Source of the DNA: Haliclystus octoradiatus | Lineage: Eukaryota > Cnidaria > Staurozoa > Stauromedusae > Haliclystidae | Length of the DNA: 64,000 bases | Direction of reading: 5' to 3' | Assembly (NCBI GenBank): GCA_916610825.1 | Contig: OU744448.1 | Coordinates: forward strand, 18,889,032-18,953,031 | Part shown: one piece after another, positions 59,018-64,000 of the stretch | How the letters are laid out: the number at the start of each line of letters is the position of its first letter | How positions within the stretch are numbered: position 1 is the first letter of the stretch | Translations under genes and position numbers: made by a program | The notes under the pieces: model-generated | Databases searched by the model: none | What the model was told of the DNA's origin: nothing | What the model saw: only the letters and a program-made list of their open reading frames with translations

Positions 59018-60750
59018 GACAAATTGCCAGTTTATTGATGACTAAATTGTTTTTTTGCATAAAAGTTACTTTAAATCAATTACTAACAGTGAAAATGTGA
59101 GTATTAGAATAAGGAGAGGATGACATTCAGGCACTCTTTGGGACTAGGGGTATAAGTCATAACTCATATAATAGGATTTATTAAGCCTACTAAAAAATGA
59201 ATTACATTTTAAATTATAAATCAATTGACTAATAAATTCTTACTTATTAAGTTTGAGATAAATGACAGCGATAAAAGGGACATGATTGCCCATATTTACA
59301 AATTCTCATCATCACTCTCGTCTCTCTTGCTTGACGATGTTATTATTAGCTGTCATATTAGCTGTCATTAACCTCAAAATCAATTTGACATGAAGAAAAT
59401 CAGTTAACATGACATGTAACAGACACACCTAACAATCAAAACCATATTACTAATAATGCCGATCATTTTTAGTTAATTGCTTGAGTCAACAAGTCACCAA
59501 ACGTTAAAACTTGATCAGAATCTGCTATAACATGTATCACCATGCATGTGTGTTTAGATTGTGAGATGATTTAAAAAATCAGCATCAAAACTGCCTCATA
59601 TATATTGCTTCAGAGTAGGGAGAATGTTCATTGGTCTATATTCAAGTGATACCAAGTGCACATAATTTCATTTTTGGCAGGGTCAAACAGAACTGGAAAT
59701 CCTGCAACTGCAATCCTAGCTTCCAAATGGCTAGAGTAAATATGTTTTTATGTTCTTTAGGCCAAAATTTTGAAAAATTTCAAAACGTTCTAGAATTCCA
59801 GAAGGCAAAATCATCTGTCAGACTTTATATTCGAAGGACGGAGAGATTATTTTCTGACAATTGATTGTTAACAGTATTTACAGTTTTTCATTGTTGCAGC
59901 CAGGTATCCAGGTGTGCAGCTATTCAGAAACTTGGTGCATCTGGATGTATTATGATAAATGCATGCTGGCAGTGCAGCGCCTGCGAAATTTTTCCCATTT
60001 GAGAGACCTACATATCCATCGTGCAGAAACATGCAGCATCTCTGAGAATTGTGTAAAAGATCAATGCAAGCATGCTCCAGAAATAGGTTGTAAAGACATC
60101 AGTGTATTCCTTATAGTTATTTGTCGATAAATGTAATTTGATTTTCTTTGAGAATATTTGAGAATGTTTCAACTGATATTTATTGTCTATTGGATAATTG
60201 TTTACTACATATACGTTTCGTTGGCATTCCTTCTGTACCCGTTGTCTGCAGGTACGATATCTCAATTACAGTCTACAAGACGGTAGAGTTGTTTTCATTG
60301 TAGCACTGTAGTAACTGTGCTGGCTGGTTAGTATATTGAAGTTTTGAAGGATTTCCATCAAACATCAGCATTGTTTTGAATTCCAACCTCAGGAAGACTG
60401 CATTCTCTGGGGTCTTGCCAGGAAATATTTTCACATAATTCACTCACACTTACAATGAAATGTGATAAATTGATCTTACATAAGTCTACAAATCCATAAA
60501 AAAGTAGAATGTAGAGGTGAAATATTCAATAGACTACACGTGCAATTCGGTTTCGAAAAGGATATTTAGGTTGGTCTAGACTATCAGGCTTAACATTATG
60601 CAGAAAATGATCAACTAAGCTACCTAATGTTGTCTGAGTTTATACATCATTCATTATAACCACTTACCAATCACTAAAACTTTTTGTTCCCTCCAACCTT
60701 GACTTCAAATGCCCAAAATAAACCGACCATATAACTTTTCTTCATCCTCT
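59018..60750. other. Interior of the 3.2-kb transposon, nothing recognised
   Basis: Short open frames exist but none resembles a known protein. I see no further repeat structure. Confidence 0.5.
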
Positions 60751-61184
60751 TCGTAATGGCGTTTCTCAGAACTAGTTTGAACGTCCAGAGCAATTACTTC
60801 ACCTTGTCAAGGCTGTGTTGAAGTTGAAAGGATAATGTCTCTTCATGGCTTGATAAAATACATTCTAAACCAGAATTAAGTTCTGCTTGATCAAAATAGA
60901 CGTTGTTTTTCAAGCAAAAGAAAGAAGCAGTAAGAGCCTGTGTTTGTGTTTTGAGCGATTGCAGTGAAATTCGCGTGTACAACTCTGGACGTCACAGCCG
61001 CTAAATTAGTGCCCAGGCGCCTGTCCCCAAAATCATCCAATTGAAATGTAGCACCTTTGTGATGCCAAAAATATACCTTAGGCATCGAATTTTCAAAAAA
61101 AAATATCGCGATGGTACTAAGTTGAACATGCAGATTCATAATCTGTAAAAATCTGAAAACCCATTTTTTCATTTCATAGGCACT

Positions 61185-62058
61185 TTCAAAACCTATTTAA
61201 AATCAACGTTCGAATCGAATCATTCGCCATGCCACTTGACACCTACATAATCTACTTATGATCTACGACTATATGTTGCCTCCTGATCAATCAATTCTCA
61301 AATATTTATTTACTGTATAAAATTTTCAACAATGAGAATGATGATAAAAAATGCGTGTGCAGTGCGGTATGTACTTTATCCGCTCATACTATACCATATT
61401 TTATTCGTGACGCGGTATTGGCCTATATTTTGAGCGTGAATTCGTGAAAAGGCAAGTTTAATCGCGTTATTACGTGAAAGAAAGTTTCTGCGTTATACTA
61501 AATATAAACCTATTTAAAAAGCTTTTGAGGAAACCTGAGTTACAGCATAGGGTTTTTCACAAATTGTGACATCACATTTTGAAAAAATTTCACGGAGGTG
61601 CACCTATGGGCCCCAATTGCATGGACAATAACCTATTTTGCATACTTGCGATTGTAGCATATCCGTAATTAGCCTCATTTTAGTTATGCCTCTCATTCAT
61701 GTAAGTCCAATATTTGATATTATAATTCCTGTTTTAATCAGTTTCCTGACAGTCCTCTTGAGTAAGAAAAACATTTAACACGAACTACACAGTCTCGTCA
61801 TATTGTTTATTATTACCAAATTAGTATATTACCACAACCCCACAATTGGTCTGTCGACATTTAATCAGTCATTATACCTAATTGGAGAACTCAATTTTAC
61901 TATTTCATCGTATTATTCCATTCATTTATCAATTACCTCACATCTATTATCCATATTACACAATTTATTTGGCATTACATTATTTACACATCTCAAAGTA
62001 TATTCAAGTTTCAAGGTATATTAATCTCTATCTGTACATTTAATCATTCTGAATAATC
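61185..62058 (+). other. Region upstream of the terminal Ty3/gypsy gag
   Basis: Pyrimidine-rich towards the right end and probably the 5' LTR and leader of the element that starts coding at 62059. The LTR border and primer site cannot be fixed because the second LTR lies outside the window. Confidence 0.4.
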
Positions 62059-63263
62059 ATGTCTCGCAACAATGATTCACCTTCAACTTCAGGCACTCAA
62101 AACCCACCCGGCACTCCAGGTGCACCTAATGAGACACAACGACCACTTTTACCTGACCGTTTGAATACATCTTCTATCACTATCAAACCACCACCATTTT
62201 ACAAAAATAATCCTCAAGCTTGGTTTAATCAGAGCCATCTATTTACAAGAGTTGGGACACTTCTGCCATTTTTGTATCTTTTTGCCTGGACCCGAGCACG
62301 TTTTTAACAGTGCGCATGTGCAGGAGAATGTTTTTTTTTTCAGCCATATTGTATGGTATTTTTTCGCGCGTTTCACTTGAAATGATTGAGAACCTGTTTC
62401 CAAAAGAACAAAGATTGCATCCAAAAATCACGTGACTGGCATCTGTCCAATTGGAGACGATAGCGGCACATGAAAGCGTGTCCCAACTCTTGTAAATAGA
62501 TGGCTCTGGGTTTAATCAAATAGAGAGCCAATTTACGATTCGTGACATCAATTCAAGCGTCACAAAATACCACCATGTTGTTTTTGTCCTTCCTGAAGAT
62601 ATTGCTACCCTTACGTTGAATTCTGCCGCTACCGCGGATACGTGCAATTATGAATTTTTGAAAACTACTATCCTTTCGTTGTTAGAAAAATCAAAACAAA
62701 GCTGCGTAAGCGAAATATTAGATACGCAAGACCTTGGCGGAGACACACCAACAATATTTCTGAGACGATTAATTAGCCGTTTGTCTCAATGTGAAGTACC
62801 TGCATCAGAAACATTTTTAAAGTCAAAACTTTTACAATGTCTTCCAATAGAGTTACGCGCCACGCTCAGTGCTTTCCAGGATGAGCCTGCTGAAAAGCTT
62901 GCAAAGATCGCTGACCACATGTTGGCCATGAATTTATCTGGCACTGCTGCAGCTGTACGCAGCACACCACCAACCACATACAATAGTCATCAATATACAA
63001 ATCCACCCAATTTTTCTACTACATACCAACCACGTCAAAATTATCAGGCAGCCACACCCTATCATAATGCTATTCTCCGTGGAGTACAACCATTTCATGA
63101 AAATCAGCAACCCAAAGTTTGTCGAGCACATTTATATTACGGACGTCTTGCTCGCTCATGCCGACATTGGTGCCAATTTCCCAGTGATGCCCCTGTTCTA
63201 CCTTCCCGTGCAGCTACTCCCTCTCAATCTCGATCCGCTTCACCTGAACGCCAGGGAAACTAG
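62059..63263 (+). pseudogene. Gag of the CsRn1-like element, split by a hAT MITE
   Basis: Starts ATG 62059 and has the typical capsid opening PPPFYKNNPQAWFNQ. It is interrupted by the MITE at 62230-62508 and resumes with HHVVFVLPEDIA and DTCNYEFLKTTILSLLEKSK. Element plus one target copy is 287 bp; subtracting it makes the two halves fall in one frame (the 557-bp distance between 62059 and 62616 becomes 270), so the insertion is the only visible lesion in gag. The C-terminal part holds the CHCC motif near 63117 and ends at TAG 63261-63263 right after the slippery site. Confidence 0.85.
62230..62508. mobile_element. hAT-type MITE inserted in gag, 279 bp
   Basis: Perfect 31-bp inverted ends beginning CAGAGCCATCTATTTACAAG, and a perfect 8-bp target duplication GGTTTAAT (62222-62229, 62509-62516). 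End sequence and duplication size fit hAT. No coding capacity. Confidence 0.95.
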
Positions 63264-63295
63264 ATCATGTTGCTAATACCACCGCGGTTAGTAAC
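63254..63295 (+). promoter_or_regulatory. Programmed -1 ribosomal frameshift signal, gag to pol
   Basis: Slippery heptamer G-GGA-AAC (63254-63260) in gag phase, followed directly by the gag stop TAG. After an 8-base spacer, GTTGCTAA (63269-63276) and TTAGTAAC (63288-63295) can form an 8-bp stem with an 11-base loop, one G-U pair. Slipping back one base enters the open protease/RT frame. Confidence 0.8.
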
Positions 63296-64000
63296 GAAGT
63301 ATCAAGTATTGCGGCACACAAACGATATTTTATTGAAGGACGTTTCTCGTCACATCGCTATAACTTTTTATTAGATTCCGGTTCTACTATCTCCATTATA
63401 CCTCGTAATTATTTATTTATTAATTATTTATCACCATCTGAATTTCAACCATGTAATATTAATTTAACTTCTGCTAATGGCAAATCTATCAATGTTTATG
63501 GACAATATCGTACCTCTATCTCCTTCAAGTCATTACGTCGTTCATATTCATGGACTTTTATTGTTGCTGACGTTACACACCCGATTATTGATTGTGATTT
63601 TTTATCAACAAATAAACTTATTATAGATTTTAGTCGTAATTCAATTATTGATCCTCTTACTAATTTTACTGTTCCCTTGACAACCGCTACTGTATCATCT
63701 GATTCATCTATTATCTCAAATATTAACATTCCAGAAAGTTTTCCTCAATCTATTCAAACATTAATTAATGAACATTCTGACATATTTGCTTCTGTTGATG
63801 GTAGTGTCTTTTCAGATTTAAACTCAGTGAAATACAGCACTGTTCATCGTATTGACACTGGCTCATCGCAACCAACACACTGTCGTCCTCGTCCTCTCTC
63901 TGGTAACAAACTTGACGCTGCAAAGCAAGAATTTCAACATCTTCTCAACGCTGACTACATTTCACCGTCAAATAGCTCTTGGGCGTCACCTCTTCACCTC
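63256..64000 (+). CDS. Pol of the CsRn1-like element, protease and RT start (partial)
   Basis: Open from the frameshift site to the window end, with no internal stop. The aspartic protease carries LLDSGSTISIIP near 63368. A linker leads to VHRIDTG, CRPRPL and AKQEFQHLLNADYISPS-type sequence, the usual entry to the Ty3/gypsy reverse transcriptase. There is no own start codon at the right place, consistent with expression by frameshifting. The catalytic RT, RNase H and integrase lie beyond the window. Confidence 0.85.

Larger units (their letters stand above)
57985..61184. mobile_element. 3.2-kb DNA transposon with 29-bp perfect terminal inverted repeats
   Basis: Both ends read AGTGCCTATGAAATGAAAAA then ATGGGTTTT, flanked by TTCA (57981-57984, 61185-61188). 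More distant similarity between the arms continues for about 200 bp (GATGCCTAA, TTTTGGGGACA, GAGTTGTACAC). No transposase recognised; the interior carries dispersed-repeat copy 2 near 58886. Superfamily uncertain; a 4-bp duplication is not decisive. Confidence 0.85.
62059..64000 (+). mobile_element. Ty3/gypsy element, CsRn1-like, 5' part (runs off the window)
   Basis: Gag, protease and the start of RT are present. The Gag Cys/His motif C-x2-H-x9-C-x3-C (in CRAHLYYGRLARSCRHWC) replaces the usual zinc knuckle and fits the CsRn1 branch. Gag and pol lie in different frames joined by a -1 frameshift signal. Confidence 0.85.

Noticed and set aside
58765-59022. 85-codon minus-strand frame
   Set aside because: Overlaps dispersed-repeat copy 2; no protein similarity seen.

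Overview
This window is nuclear DNA of an AT-rich invertebrate animal. The genes have GT-AG introns, the proteins are metazoan (SDE2, DPY30, HDHD3, TTLL12, LicD-family), and BEL/Pao, Ty3/gypsy, RTE-like and CR1/L2-like retroelements sit among many MITEs. The host proteins are rather diverged, and the palindrome TAGGCCTA recurs. I suspect a marine invertebrate, perhaps a fast-evolving deuterostome, but the sequence alone does not name the lineage.

Layout. 1-5.3 kb: the last three exons of SDE2 (+). 5.49-10.06 kb: an intact, very young Ty3/gypsy element (-) with identical 297-bp LTRs, a tRNA-Asn-type primer site and a 5-bp target duplication, lying 141 bp past the SDE2 stop. 11.1-23.4 kb: DPY30 (+, five coding exons). 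Its introns hold a TAA-flanked MITE, a hAT-type MITE, and a DNA element split by a nearly full-length BEL/Pao element whose open reading frame is broken only by three in-frame stops. 24.2-25.0 kb: HDHD3 (-), head to head with TTLL12 (+, 25.3-49.0 kb). TTLL12 intron 1 (18.4 kb) is a nest of DNA transposons inserted into each other, followed by decayed non-LTR and BEL/Pao remnants. 50.1-57.3 kb: two tandem LicD-family genes (-) separated by a 5'-truncated RTE-like retrotransposon and several hairpin elements. 58-61.2 kb: a 3.2-kb element with 29-bp perfect terminal repeats and no visible transposase. 62.06-64 kb: the start of a CsRn1-like Ty3/gypsy element. Its gag is split by a hAT MITE, and a canonical -1 frameshift signal sits at the gag-pol junction.

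Host genes. SDE2 (replication stress/splicing), DPY30 (COMPASS histone methylation), HDHD3 (HAD hydrolase), TTLL12 (tubulin-tyrosine-ligase-like pseudoenzyme) and the LicD proteins (Golgi-type transferases) are not an operon or pathway. HDHD3 and TTLL12 share a 271-bp intergenic region that is probably a two-way promoter.

Most interesting points. (1) The TTLL12 gene model carries an inserted CS (NudC/p23-like) domain; the splice phases match and the domain runs across an exon junction. Its TTL active-site region is also degenerate. (2) A GGGAAAC slippery heptamer with a phased hairpin lies at the gag stop of the 62-64 kb element. (3) The LicD pair is almost identical over the catalytic part and clearly diverged at the 5' end, as expected for gene conversion. 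(4) A young BEL/Pao element has three in-frame stops and no frameshift in its main reading frame. (5) An exon-like open stretch with splice-like borders lies inside a DNA transposon.
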